Below are positions 7,986 through 17,165 of a DNA stretch of 31,083 nucleotides, in pieces. The notes below the pieces were generated by a model, which did no database searches, had not been told where the DNA came from, and worked only from the letters and a program-made list of their open reading frames with translations. Source of the DNA: B16-G9 sp964455635 (GTDB lineage Bacteria > Bacteroidota > Bacteroidia > Bacteroidales > F082); contig CAYVWX010000006.1 of the NCBI GenBank assembly GCA_964455635.1, positions 1 through 31,083 of the forward strand, in the 5' to 3' direction. The stretch's first letter is position 1. Each line of letters opens with the position of its first letter. The position numbers and the translations under genes were made by a program.

Positions 7986-10900
7986 TTAGAAAGTATTCAA
8001 ATCAGGTACACGCTGCGAGCAGAACCATTTTACAATATGTTCTCCCTCGGGAGCTTCCACATGAATGTAGTAGATACCTCCTGAAATAGGTACACCGGCA
8101 AAGTTTTTCAAATCCCATTCCAGTGCCGTTACCGGATCGTCTTTGGTAAGTTGCCTTACTTTGACGCCTGAAACATCGTAAATGGTAATGGTACACTGTT
8201 TTGGCAAATTTGTAATCTTAACCCTGGTATCCAGTGCGTTGTGTTCGTAATCCGAATAACCGTAATAAGGGTTCGGCACTACTCTGATTTCATCAAGGTC
8301 GGTAACAAGCTTGGCGGGATTTTTATACTCCGTGCTAATGCCATTGGTGGTAAATTCGTAAACGGGATACTGGTTGTTTTCGTCCATACCCGGATAAACC
8401 GTATCCAACTCCGCTGCGGTATATCCTCTGCGATAAGGCGTTGCAATACGTATCTTAACGGTAGCATCGTTGCTTAACCACTCTACCCCTTTGGTAGCCA
8501 TGGGCATCCCGACATACATTACCTGACTGTATAAACGCGGGAACATGGCAAATCTAAGCGGATCGTACGCCAAAGTATCCAGTATGGTATGAACATATTT
8601 ACCTGCATCATAAGCCGGAGAGTTAAACTCTTTATGAATACCGGAAAAATCGAAAACACTTTTATTGTGTTTGAAAATATAAACGTAATGTTTACCTCCC
8701 AATACCGGCATGCGGTTAAATCCTGTACCGCTGAAAATATTGTCATCGTTATATTGATGGTCAAGATCCGGGTCTTTAGCAGTAGGATTAAACTGCATAT
8801 CGCGGCCATTGAAGGCCCCCAGATAGGAATCTTCGCTAAACATCACATTCAGCCGTTCACCCGTTTCAACATTGATAGCATATCCCGGGAACCAACCCAT
8901 ACCGTGGTCGCTGATATAGTTGGGGTCATCGGGATTATCACTTGGCCCCGAACCGGGAGTAGCATAATTGCCATCCTTATCAACGGAAGGTGATTTTCGC
9001 AGGTTAAACTGTAGTGCGTGGCCTTCGGCAAGCAACGAATCAAAACTCATTTCGATAACAGGACAGCGGGACCATTTTGATTTATCGGGTGTAAATACAA
9101 TATCTACACTGGCAAGATCATCCATCCCCGATAGCGTTTTTGAACCTCCATTTAGGGCAGGGCCAATAGATGATTGTCCCGGATTCGCAAGTGCATCATC
9201 AAGGCTAAATGTCGTAAGTGAATAGGGTGCCCAGGTTCCTTTTGCTATTTTTTCGTAAGCTTCGGAAGGGTCCCACGGACTTGGGGGTGATAACTGCATA
9301 CCCCAGTCGTTATCGGCTGCCACTTCCTGACTTTGATAAGTACCTGATCGAATCCAGTTTAAAACATAACCCGGTACGTCTTCGTCTTCCACACCACTAA
9401 GCCATCTGCGCGAACTGTCGTTATAAACTACAGTAGAGTTAATCAAACCATTATTTTCGGCAAGAACAGTTTTTACTAAGCTAAGGCTGTTTTCAACTTG
9501 CACTTTACCAACTCCAATGGGCCCCGGCTGATAGGGCTGTGTCATCTGTACCGAAAGTCCCAGGTCGTTAAACAACTGTTCATTGTTCATAATAATGGTT
9601 GTGTCGGCATTGTAAATTTCGCCGGTAGCCTTGTCTTTAATATGCCACTTGGCAACTAATTTAGAAGTGGTATCGCCAAGCAGACCGACAACATCACTTA
9701 CCCCATATATTTTAACGCGCTGTAACGAATCCAACCACAATTCGTAATCACCTTTTTTAACCCCCAACGGATTGATAACTTTAACGTTAACAGGCCCTGC
9801 ATTCACTTTATAAGTGGGGTGATAAACCATGGGATAATCGGGGCTGCCAAAAATATTGGTTTCGGAAGCAGGTGGTTTGTTAAGTATCTCCTGAACCGTT
9901 TCGTCAGATAATTCCAGTGTCATTCCTCCGTTGCCATAGCCTGCTATTCGTGTAATTTCGGGACGGGTTCCGTAATCACCGTTTATAATGGTACCGTTTA
10001 CCGTACGATGCGGCATGGCCGAGTAAAGTTGTATGTTTTTTCTACCTGATAAATAAGGTTTCTTTTGCCCGTATAAGCCTTTTGAAACATTTGGATCTTG
10101 GTTATATTCCATGTAGTTGTTGTAGGCGTAGGCAATGGCCGTATAATAATACACCTTGTTGTTTACCAGCCTCACATCACCGGTGGCAAAGGCGTCTTGC
10201 GTAATTTCGAAAGAGTGCGAAATGCCATTGTCACCTCCCAGAACCTCAACTACAGGAACATTTCCACCGATAGCTTCATCAAAATTATAATTAACCAATT
10301 TAGTAACGCCGTTTTTAAGGTCAAATTCGGCAACAAGACGCATTAAATCGGGATCGTGAATACTCTCGATGGTAACCTGATCGTTTTTAAGCTGGAATAT
10401 TTGGTATCCTTCAAAGCGGTATAACGAGTCGCTCCGTTTGGTGGGATCCAACGGATAGGGTTGAATAATATTCGGATCAAACTCGGAATATCCCTCCTGA
10501 TAGTTATTCGATGATTTAGAGTTGGAAATATAAAAAACAAATTTTCTGTCCAATTCCGAAACAGTCAGGTCAGGAGCGGTAGGACCGTCAATAACTTTAA
10601 AACAGTTGTCGAAAAGGGCCTGACATTTATCATCCACAACCCTAAGTAATTTAACTGATGCCCAGGCATCTCCCGAGGTAGAACGAGCCCACGGAATACC
10701 TACGGTAATGTAGTTTACGGCACCGGGTTTTAAGGTAAACGGGCCTGCCGACTGCATAAACCTTCTGTCGCCGGGAGGGTTAGGGCTGCCATTACTTCCG
10801 GTTTGTTCTGTCCAATAAAATCCGTCTGTACCGTAACCTCCGTTAGGCGGCTGTCCTCCGGTACCCCAGTTACAGGGGTCGGAATCGCCGGGGAACATAA

Positions 10901-12326
10901 AGTCACATTCAGGGCCAACAGTTCCTGATCCGGTAATGTAAGCAGTTCCTCCATAATACATTTTGGTACCGTCTTTCCAAATACCACGTAAATAATTATA
11001 ATATTGTGTTGCAATTTCAGGGTCGCCCTGTACACCGGGTGAATTGTTGTGATAAACAAAACGACGCATTCCAAAACGCTCATCGTCAACAATGCCGTTT
11101 CCGAAATTTATACCGTTGATACTTTCGTCACACCGCTGAACAGTTGTCAGATTACCGTTATTATCAAAAACCGTATCATATTTTGGATTGTCAATTCCGT
11201 CCGGGTCCATATAAGGCCCCTGAAAAAAGTCAACTCCCACGGCAGGTGGATGAGCCCCATACGATTCAACTTCGCCATTACCGTCAACATCTTTACCATT
11301 GTAGCAGTAACCCAAACCTCTTGCCACGTCACAACCTACAAAATCATCATAAGCATATCCCAAGTCGGTATCAACCCAGGGCGAAAAATAGGTATTGGTT
11401 AATTCAAAGGTAGAGCGGTTAATAATTTCGTAACTGTAAAAGGTCATGTTGTTAATTACGTCGTTGGTGGCAAAGGCAAAAGCCTGTGCTCTTATTTCCA
11501 TTCCAATGGCGGCACCGGTTGTTTCGGTATGAGCGTTTCCTTTGTCGTTAAATACCCACCATAAAGTTTGGTCGCCTTTTATCACCTGGTCGGAAAGTAC
11601 ACTACCGTGAATAACACCTTCTATTTCCTCATCTTTGGTAGGCGTTTTGGTGTGACACAGTGAGTTATCGATGTCATAATAAGGATAATCACCTCTGAGA
11701 GGATCATATTCTCCGTCGCCATCGTTGTCGTAAAAAGGAGCGAGATAATAGCTTTGTCCTTTTGAAGGGTCGCCATGGGCAGGCCAGTTTAGAATAGACT
11801 CGGGGATGGTATAATTTTCATCGGGAACGAATGCTCCGGTTTCGGGGTCGGTATGCGATAAAAATTCATCCACGTCGGATCGGTAAATTTTAAAATGCTT
11901 GTCGTATTGCGAGCAGGTGGCAGCATCAATGGCAGCTGTCCCATCAATGGTTAAAGGGCCTGTCCAATAATCAACCCCTATCTGACGGTAACGCAGGGCT
12001 GCCAGTTTTAACTGGTTGTTAACGTCGAGGCCGCCAATCCACAAAGCTCCGGAATACATGGAAGTAGCCGTACCGTTTTTCGGTATGTAATATTTTGATC
12101 CGGTACCACCCGGTAAATCCCACCACATATCGCCACCGGTATTAATTCGTGCTTTTACATTGTTAATGTCGAGCCACTCAAAACCGGCAGCAGGGGCACA
12201 TCCCGCCGTGGTATTTTTTAAAACACGCTTTACTTTAAGACTGTCTGTTCTCTCTCTTCCGAAGGTAGTGGAAACCATCATGGTCGAAATAAAAACAATC
12301 AATAAAATATGAGTAATATTCTTCAT
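7986..12326 (-). CDS. Large secreted surface protein with T9SS-type C-terminal domain
   Basis: A 1446-residue protein of unknown function with a signal peptide (about residues 1-23). The N-terminal part has SGALWIGGLDVNNQLKLAA (92-110) followed by YRQIGVDYWTGPL, a pattern I recall from other large Bacteroidota T9SS-exported proteins. Two Asp-rich loops, DNDGDGEYD (200-208) and DVDGNGEVE (346-354), look like calcium sites. The last about 104 residues (from DLDEIRVVPNPYYGYS) have the FlgD-like/T9SS sorting-domain pattern: VVPNPY, KITNLP, ITIYDVSG, WDLKN.AGVPISGGIYYIHV. They end in KWFCSQRVPDLNTF instead of the usual short Lys-rich end. It sits between a TonB-dependent receptor (51 bp upstream) and a PorV-like barrel (44 bp downstream). 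Export by the T9SS of this window is inferred. Confidence 0.75.
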   Translation of the reverse strand: MKNITHILLIVFISTMMVSTTFGRERTDSLKVKRVLKNTTAGCAPAAGFEWLDINNVKARINTGGDMWWDLPGGTGSKYYIPKNGTATSMYSGALWIGGLDVNNQLKLAALRYRQIGVDYWTGPLTIDGTAAIDAATCSQYDKHFKIYRSDVDEFLSHTDPETGAFVPDENYTIPESILNWPAHGDPSKGQSYYLAPFYDNDGDGEYDPLRGDYPYYDIDNSLCHTKTPTKDEEIEGVIHGSVLSDQVIKGDQTLWWVFNDKGNAHTETTGAAIGMEIRAQAFAFATNDVINNMTFYSYEIINRSTFELTNTYFSPWVDTDLGYAYDDFVGCDVARGLGYCYNGKDVDGNGEVESYGAHPPAVGVDFFQGPYMDPDGIDNPKYDTVFDNNGNLTTVQRCDESINGINFGNGIVDDERFGMRRFVYHNNSPGVQGDPEIATQYYNYLRGIWKDGTKMYYGGTAYITGSGTVGPECDFMFPGDSDPCNWGTGGQPPNGGYGTDGFYWTEQTGSNGSPNPPGDRRFMQSAGPFTLKPGAVNYITVGIPWARSTSGDAWASVKLLRVVDDKCQALFDNCFKVIDGPTAPDLTVSELDRKFVFYISNSKSSNNYQEGYSEFDPNIIQPYPLDPTKRSDSLYRFEGYQIFQLKNDQVTIESIHDPDLMRLVAEFDLKNGVTKLVNYNFDEAIGGNVPVVEVLGGDNGISHSFEITQDAFATGDVRLVNNKVYYYTAIAYAYNNYMEYNQDPNVSKGLYGQKKPYLSGRKNIQLYSAMPHRTVNGTIINGDYGTRPEITRIAGYGNGGMTLELSDETVQEILNKPPASETNIFGSPDYPMVYHPTYKVNAGPVNVKVINPLGVKKGDYELWLDSLQRVKIYGVSDVVGLLGDTTSKLVAKWHIKDKATGEIYNADTTIIMNNEQLFNDLGLSVQMTQPYQPGPIGVGKVQVENSLSLVKTVLAENNGLINSTVVYNDSSRRWLSGVEDEDVPGYVLNWIRSGTYQSQEVAADNDWGMQLSPPSPWDPSEAYEKIAKGTWAPYSLTTFSLDDALANPGQSSIGPALNGGSKTLSGMDDLASVDIVFTPDKSKWSRCPVIEMSFDSLLAEGHALQFNLRKSPSVDKDGNYATPGSGPSDNPDDPNYISDHGMGWFPGYAINVETGERLNVMFSEDSYLGAFNGRDMQFNPTAKDPDLDHQYNDDNIFSGTGFNRMPVLGGKHYVYIFKHNKSVFDFSGIHKEFNSPAYDAGKYVHTILDTLAYDPLRFAMFPRLYSQVMYVGMPMATKGVEWLSNDATVKIRIATPYRRGYTAAELDTVYPGMDENNQYPVYEFTTNGISTEYKNPAKLVTDLDEIRVVPNPYYGYSDYEHNALDTRVKITNLPKQCTITIYDVSGVKVRQLTKDDPVTALEWDLKNFAGVPISGGIYYIHVEAPEGEHIVKWFCSQRVPDLNTF

Positions 12327-12377
12327 AATATATTCTGTTTATTCTTTAGTTACTAAAACAATTATTAAGGTGTTACA

Positions 12378-15300
12378 TTAAAAGTTAAATGATAAACCAA
12401 AACGAATTTGCCGCGGGGCACTGTAATTTCCCGGTCGGTTTACATAAATACTGTAAAGTTCGCGGTACGACTCGGGGTCAAGTTGGTTATTTATCTCGCG
12501 TTGCCATTCAGGTGCTGCCAGATAGCCATCGTCGTCGGCATTACCCGTATAAGGGTAAACATTTAGTACATTGTGTGTATTGAGCACATTCAACACCAAG
12601 AAGTAAACATTCATATACGACTGGTGTGTTGAACCGTCTTTACTTTTGTGAGCTTTAAAATAAAAGTCCTTGTCAATACGCATGTCGATTCTAAACTGCC
12701 AGGGAAGGCGTGATCCGCCATAAGTTCCTTTAAGGATGTTAACACCTCCCGAAAGAGGAGATCGTACATTTCGCGAAGCGGTATAGGGAACACCCGAACC
12801 TCCGTTTAAGGTCATATTTACACCAAAATTACTAAGTATGTCGATGGGTGCTTTTCCCGATTTGTCGCGGTTAATGCGAGGGCCGTTGTATTTTTTTCCG
12901 GCTCCATACCGATAGTCGAATACAATGTTAAACTGATGGCGCCTGTCCCAGGGCATCGGGAACGTAGAGCGCAGATTCGGTAAACCGGCTGCGATTAACG
13001 AAGCAGCTGTAGTGGTTGACGAACCGGTAGCATCGGCAAACTGAAGTGTATAGGATGCTCGTAACTGTATGTTTCCGGTACGACGTAAGTCGTAATCTAC
13101 CGTTAACCCTTTTACGGTACCAAAGTCGAGGTTATTGTAAGAGGTGTAATCTTTGGGGTAAGCTCCGTTAAAACGGTAGAGCTGAATCATATTACGCATC
13201 TCACGGTAAAAGGTAGAGAAGGTAATGGCCGAAGTGTTGTTTAATTTTTGTGTAAACCCAAGTTCGTAATCAATGGTTTTTTCAGGGGTAAGCGAAGGGT
13301 TGTTAATGGCTCCGCTAACGGTATTAAAAAAGTAATAAGTAGCCGGAGTGGTAAAGGTATTACTCGAAGGGCGCTGTGTTAATACGTCGTAGTGGGCAAA
13401 AAACAGTGCCTCGTCGGAAATTGGAAATGAAAACGAAATACGAGGCATAATACTTACCTGCGGATCGTAATCTTTAAAAGAGCTGATATTTACCTTTTTC
13501 TGATTCGGATCCTGAAGTACCGGAGAAATACCGCTTCCCACATCCAATATGGAGGGATCCTGAATTTCAACACCCTGATCGTTGTACCATATATTGCCGT
13601 TACGATAACCGGTTACTCTGGTGGGATTTTCAACCTTATCGGCATAAACAATGTAGTTGCTGCCAATATTACCGGGGTGCGAAATTTGAGTACCTCCCAA
13701 ATTTGTTACTTCGCTTGCTGTTTTGGCAGGGAATAACAAATAAGGATCCTTTAACACTTTTTGGTTGGCATCGTACCGGTCAACCCTTACACCAATGTTA
13801 AAAATAAGGTCTTTTACCGAAAATTTATCCTGAATATAACCGGCCATATAAATGGGCTTAAAAGCACCTATATCGCGTGTGTACATTCCGTTGGCATCCT
13901 GTTTCCCGAAAAAGTCATCGTAGGAGGGCTGATTTTTTAATTTATTTCCCGTATAATCGAAACCGTAGTAACTGATGTAAGAGTTACCGTCGTTCCATAA
14001 TTCGTCGGGTGCAAACATATCAATGTTGAACAGGTCTTTATCCAACTGAACAGTATGTTTTTCTCCGTTTTTATCAAAATATTCAATGGACTGATTGTTA
14101 TAATCGTAAGAGTCGATGGTGATAAAATCGAGACCGTCAACCGGAAGCCCCAATTTTTGACGAAGGTTTTTATCGAAAGTACGTTGTGAAAGGGCGTCGT
14201 ATTTTCTGTAATAAATAATGGTATCCACCACGCCGTCATGCTGGATAAGTTCCGGATGATCTTTGTCAAGTTCCTTAATATGGAAGTTGGTAAGCTGACG
14301 CATGAGTGTCCACATTCCGGTGGTGGCCCAACTAATTCCCGAATTGGAGCGTTGTTCGTATTGGAAGCCAAGTTTAATGTCGTGGTCACCCAGGTCCATC
14401 GAAGCATCCAGTCTTAAGTTATACTGATCGTTATCATATTTTCCGTAACCTATCATATTTGTTCCCGGCGACTGGTACAAGCCATATACCGAGCCCGGTT
14501 GGTTTCCGTTTAACAAACCTCCACCGAGTTGTATGTTGTCGAAGTTGTCGTAATTTCCTTCGGGATAACCCGCAAAAGTTTGATAATAACTGGTAGTGTA
14601 TTGTGCTACAAGGGGGTTGTAATCTTCGGGAGTAAAGGTAACCAATGTATCAAAATCCCATTGGTTTAACAACTGAACATTGTCGTAAAACACACCGTTT
14701 ACCGTATCGCTGCCCAGTTCGTAAGTAGGACTTTTATAGGTGCTGAATTTTCCCAGATAACCATATTTGAAAATGTCATTCCAATGGTTTGGGTCGCCAT
14801 GTTCACCGCGAACTTTTGTGTAGTCGGCCTGAATGGTATATAACACATTTTTTAACAACGATTTACTGTCGCTACCCGAAGGGAAACGCTGGGTAAAACG
14901 AACGTAGCCACGCATGGTTTCATCGTTATAAACACCGTTTTTAGCGTAGTTTAACAGTGAACCCGAATAGCTAAAAGCATTGTTGTGCGAACGGTTGTAA
15001 GCACCGCCAAATGTTAAAGTAATATTATCGGTTGTGCGTACACTAACGTTACCGAGCAGGTTAATATTCCACCGGGTGGTATTTTTTGAATAGTTTAATT
15101 TCTGCAGGTCATCGTTACGCAGAAAGTTACCATTAATAAAGGTGCCGCTTCCGGTACCCGAAGGCCTCAGGGGATTTTGTTCAAGATTTGCAAGCACATC
15201 GTCTTTGGCATAATAATGGCCTACCGCCGATATTGCACCATCGTTTTGGTAAACACCATCGCCGGCTAAAAAGAACCCCAACAAAGCAGTACCGTTTTTA

Positions 15301-16088
15301 TCTTTACCTTTAATTAACGGCCCCATCACGTTAAAGCCTAAACGGTTGTAACCAAAGGCATCTAAAAACTGAGATGTTTCCATTTCAAGGCCTGCACCAA
15401 ATTTACGGGAAGCTCCTTTGGTGGTAACATTAATTACACCCGATGTGGCATCGCCGTACTGAGCCGGTGTTCCCCCCAAAATAACGTCAACCTGCTCGAT
15501 GGCCGATTGCGGCACGGTGGAGTTACCAATAACCCTGATACCATCGATGTACATAGCCGTTGCATTTGCACGGGCACCACGTACACTACCGCGTTCACCA
15601 TCTTTTGAAAACACACCGCCTACTGTTGTAGCCACGGCATTGGCACTACGATTTGGCATTTTGGATATCTCTTCGGAGGTAACCGAAGCGCCACTGGAAG
15701 TTTCGTCTTTTGAAATCAGCGGAACGGTATAGTCCACAATTTCAACTTCTTCGAGTGTTTCCGAGGTGGGTGTCATCTCGATGTCGTAAAAACGTGTTTT
15801 ATCGGCCGAAATGGCCATACCGTTAACGATAACTGTTTTATAACCTATGTAGGTGGCTTTTAAACTGTATTTTCCCGGAGGGATTGGTTTAATTTGATAA
15901 TTACCGTCGAAATCGGAGGTGGCACCTCCAATCATGGTCCCGTTATTTTCCAGTACAATATTGGCAAAAGGAACGGGCTCTTTGGTTGTTTTATCAATAA
16001 CTTTTCCTTTTAGGGCACCCTGCTGAGCAAACAGCATCAGGCCGGTGGAAAGAATCAAACCAAATGTAAGGAGTAAATTTCTAATCAT
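12378..16088 (-). CDS. TonB-dependent receptor with N-terminal carboxypeptidase-regulatory-like domain
   Basis: A 1236-residue outer-membrane receptor. After the signal peptide (1-21) comes a carboxypeptidase-regulatory-like domain (about 24-108: GALKGKVIDKTTKEPVPFANI ... GNYQIKPIPPGKYSLKATYIGYK). A possible TonB-box region follows at about 113-125, then the plug (about 135-225) with MYIDGIRVIG, IEQVDVILGGTPAQYGDA and GVINVTTKGA. The rest is a 22-strand-type barrel ending RFGLSFNF with a C-terminal Phe. No SusD-like gene is next to it; instead a large secreted protein and a PorV-like barrel follow in the same orientation with gaps of 51 and 44 bp. The substrate is unknown, so calling it a nutrient importer would be a guess. 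A weak -7-like TAAATTTA lies at 16142-16149 upstream. Confidence 0.92.
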   Translation of the reverse strand: MIRNLLLTFGLILSTGLMLFAQQGALKGKVIDKTTKEPVPFANIVLENNGTMIGGATSDFDGNYQIKPIPPGKYSLKATYIGYKTVIVNGMAISADKTRFYDIEMTPTSETLEEVEIVDYTVPLISKDETSSGASVTSEEISKMPNRSANAVATTVGGVFSKDGERGSVRGARANATAMYIDGIRVIGNSTVPQSAIEQVDVILGGTPAQYGDATSGVINVTTKGASRKFGAGLEMETSQFLDAFGYNRLGFNVMGPLIKGKDKNGTALLGFFLAGDGVYQNDGAISAVGHYYAKDDVLANLEQNPLRPSGTGSGTFINGNFLRNDDLQKLNYSKNTTRWNINLLGNVSVRTTDNITLTFGGAYNRSHNNAFSYSGSLLNYAKNGVYNDETMRGYVRFTQRFPSGSDSKSLLKNVLYTIQADYTKVRGEHGDPNHWNDIFKYGYLGKFSTYKSPTYELGSDTVNGVFYDNVQLLNQWDFDTLVTFTPEDYNPLVAQYTTSYYQTFAGYPEGNYDNFDNIQLGGGLLNGNQPGSVYGLYQSPGTNMIGYGKYDNDQYNLRLDASMDLGDHDIKLGFQYEQRSNSGISWATTGMWTLMRQLTNFHIKELDKDHPELIQHDGVVDTIIYYRKYDALSQRTFDKNLRQKLGLPVDGLDFITIDSYDYNNQSIEYFDKNGEKHTVQLDKDLFNIDMFAPDELWNDGNSYISYYGFDYTGNKLKNQPSYDDFFGKQDANGMYTRDIGAFKPIYMAGYIQDKFSVKDLIFNIGVRVDRYDANQKVLKDPYLLFPAKTASEVTNLGGTQISHPGNIGSNYIVYADKVENPTRVTGYRNGNIWYNDQGVEIQDPSILDVGSGISPVLQDPNQKKVNISSFKDYDPQVSIMPRISFSFPISDEALFFAHYDVLTQRPSSNTFTTPATYYFFNTVSGAINNPSLTPEKTIDYELGFTQKLNNTSAITFSTFYREMRNMIQLYRFNGAYPKDYTSYNNLDFGTVKGLTVDYDLRRTGNIQLRASYTLQFADATGSSTTTAASLIAAGLPNLRSTFPMPWDRRHQFNIVFDYRYGAGKKYNGPRINRDKSGKAPIDILSNFGVNMTLNGGSGVPYTASRNVRSPLSGGVNILKGTYGGSRLPWQFRIDMRIDKDFYFKAHKSKDGSTHQSYMNVYFLVLNVLNTHNVLNVYPYTGNADDDGYLAAPEWQREINNQLDPESYRELYSIYVNRPGNYSAPRQIRFGLSFNF

Positions 16089-16201
16089 ATCCGCAATTTT
16101 ATATCCATAATGATAGACTACTGTCTTATTAAAAGGGTCGGTAAATTTATAATTAATTCAATCATCAACTAATGTTTTACCAAATTTTTAATGTTTTAAA
16201 A

Positions 16202-16687
16202 TTATATGTATTTCTGATTTAATATTTCAGAATAAATAAATGCTCTTTTTAAATTAAACGTTCTGTTACTACTTTGTTTTTTAAGGCTGAATGCATCCAC
16301 ATTTACGTTGTGAATTTGTGTTTCATCAAGCGCCGTTTGTTTCGCCAGTTTAATTTCACTTTCGCCCTCTTCGTAAATATCGGCATCGGTAAACTGTTGA
16401 ACCGTATTAAACTGTTGAACCGTATCAAGTGAAGACTCTGTTTGCCGGGGCTTGGTTGCAACGTCAAAATCTTTAACATCCAAATTTGTTTTCCGTTGCA
16501 TGCCGGCAGTTTGTGTATATTGTTCCAACAACTCTTCAAACAAACTACTTTTCTCAGCTGTTTTTTTTGGTTGACCGGATGCAGCCGAACTCCCTCTTTT
16601 TTTGTTGGTACGATAGGCTGAGTAAGCTATCCAGGCAAGTCCTGCAAGCACAAAAAGTATGTCCTGAAATGATGCGTAATAACCCAT
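16202..16687 (-). CDS. Small single-pass membrane protein of unknown function
   Basis: A 161-residue protein with one N-terminal membrane helix (about residues 6-24, FQDILFVLAGLAWIAYSAY), then a basic stretch (RTNKKRG) that predicts a cytoplasmic tail. The tail is polar and probably disordered. It ends with an amphipathic segment FNLKRAFIYSEILNQKYI; similar ends (F.L..A.IYSEIL...Y) occur, as I recall, in short Bacteroidota membrane proteins near ATP synthase genes. The coding sequence carries an 18-bp tandem duplication (16391-16426) that repeats six residues (TVQQFN/TVQQFT). It is 73 bp downstream of the AtpI-like gene on the same strand. Function unknown; that it is a real gene is supported by the helix, the conserved-looking end and the context. 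Confidence 0.7.
   Translation of the reverse strand: MGYYASFQDILFVLAGLAWIAYSAYRTNKKRGSSAASGQPKKTAEKSSLFEELLEQYTQTAGMQRKTNLDVKDFDVATKPRQTESSLDTVQQFNTVQQFTDADIYEEGESEIKLAKQTALDETQIHNVNVDAFSLKKQSSNRTFNLKRAFIYSEILNQKYI
16391..16426. repeat. 18-bp in-frame tandem duplication
   Basis: Two adjacent 18-bp copies (16391-16408 and 16409-16426) differ only in the last base. They keep the frame and add six residues to the disordered tail of the small membrane protein, as expected from recent replication slippage. Confidence 0.9.
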
Positions 16688-16760
16688 AAAAAACTTTACC
16701 GTTAAGAAACGTTAAAAGTATAAAAATAAATTAAAGTCAGTAGTATAATGAAAACTTTTT

Positions 16761-17165
16761 TTACAATCGTTTGTGTTGGCTCTTTTCAGGCTCTTTTAAA
16801 CGCAGTAAAACAACCACTTCGTAAATTAAAAAAGCTAAATAATAAATCAAAAATGTTAGTATAAACGATATGGCATCATCAGGGTTTAGCCATGCATAAA
16901 CAAACAACAGTACGGCAAACACTATCATCTTACCAAAACTGACCAACAGATAGGTGTTTACAAATTTTACCATTCTTGATGAAAGAGCGTTGATCAGTAA
17001 ATATAATATTCCCAGCGTTATTAAATACATAACGAGCAATATTACAGGCCAGTGAATGGTGATTTTTAAACCGGTTATCCATTGCCCGGCAGCAAAAGAG
17101 GCAGCAGTGATTAATAACACAAAAGCGGTAAATTGTATGGCCAGCTTTTTAAAGGTTGTTTCCAT
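16761..17165 (-). CDS. AtpI-like four-helix membrane protein
   Basis: A 134-residue protein with four hydrophobic helices (about residues 8-30, 37-61, 68-93 and 98-122) and a basic tail. Its size, topology and position directly after atpZ, with a 17-bp overlap, fit the AtpI-like protein that in many bacteria sits at the head of the F-type ATP synthase operon and helps c-ring assembly or Mg2+ supply. Sequence similarity to AtpI cannot be judged well by eye, so the call rests mainly on context and topology. The overlap implies translational coupling to atpZ. No atpB or other Fo/F1 gene follows within this window. Confidence 0.65.
   Translation of the reverse strand: METTFKKLAIQFTAFVLLITAASFAAGQWITGLKITIHWPVILLVMYLITLGILYLLINALSSRMVKFVNTYLLVSFGKMIVFAVLLFVYAWLNPDDAISFILTFLIYYLAFLIYEVVVLLRLKEPEKSQHKRL

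Noticed and set aside
8589..8993. 134-codon frame opposite the 1446-aa protein gene
   Set aside because: Antisense shadow; no promoter box or recognisable content, and the sense frame is uninterrupted.
13937..14407. 156-codon frame inside the TonB-dependent receptor gene
   Set aside because: Same strand but other frame, Thr/Leu/Ile-rich shadow translation within a continuous receptor reading frame.
12378..16088. A SusC/SusD polysaccharide utilisation locus
   Set aside because: The receptor has a carboxypeptidase-like N-domain as in SusC, but no SusD, glycoside hydrolase or hybrid regulator is nearby.
16142..16149. TAAATTTA as the promoter of the TonB receptor operon
   Set aside because: Differs from TAnnTTTG at the diagnostic last base and lacks a spaced -33 box; too weak to annotate separately.
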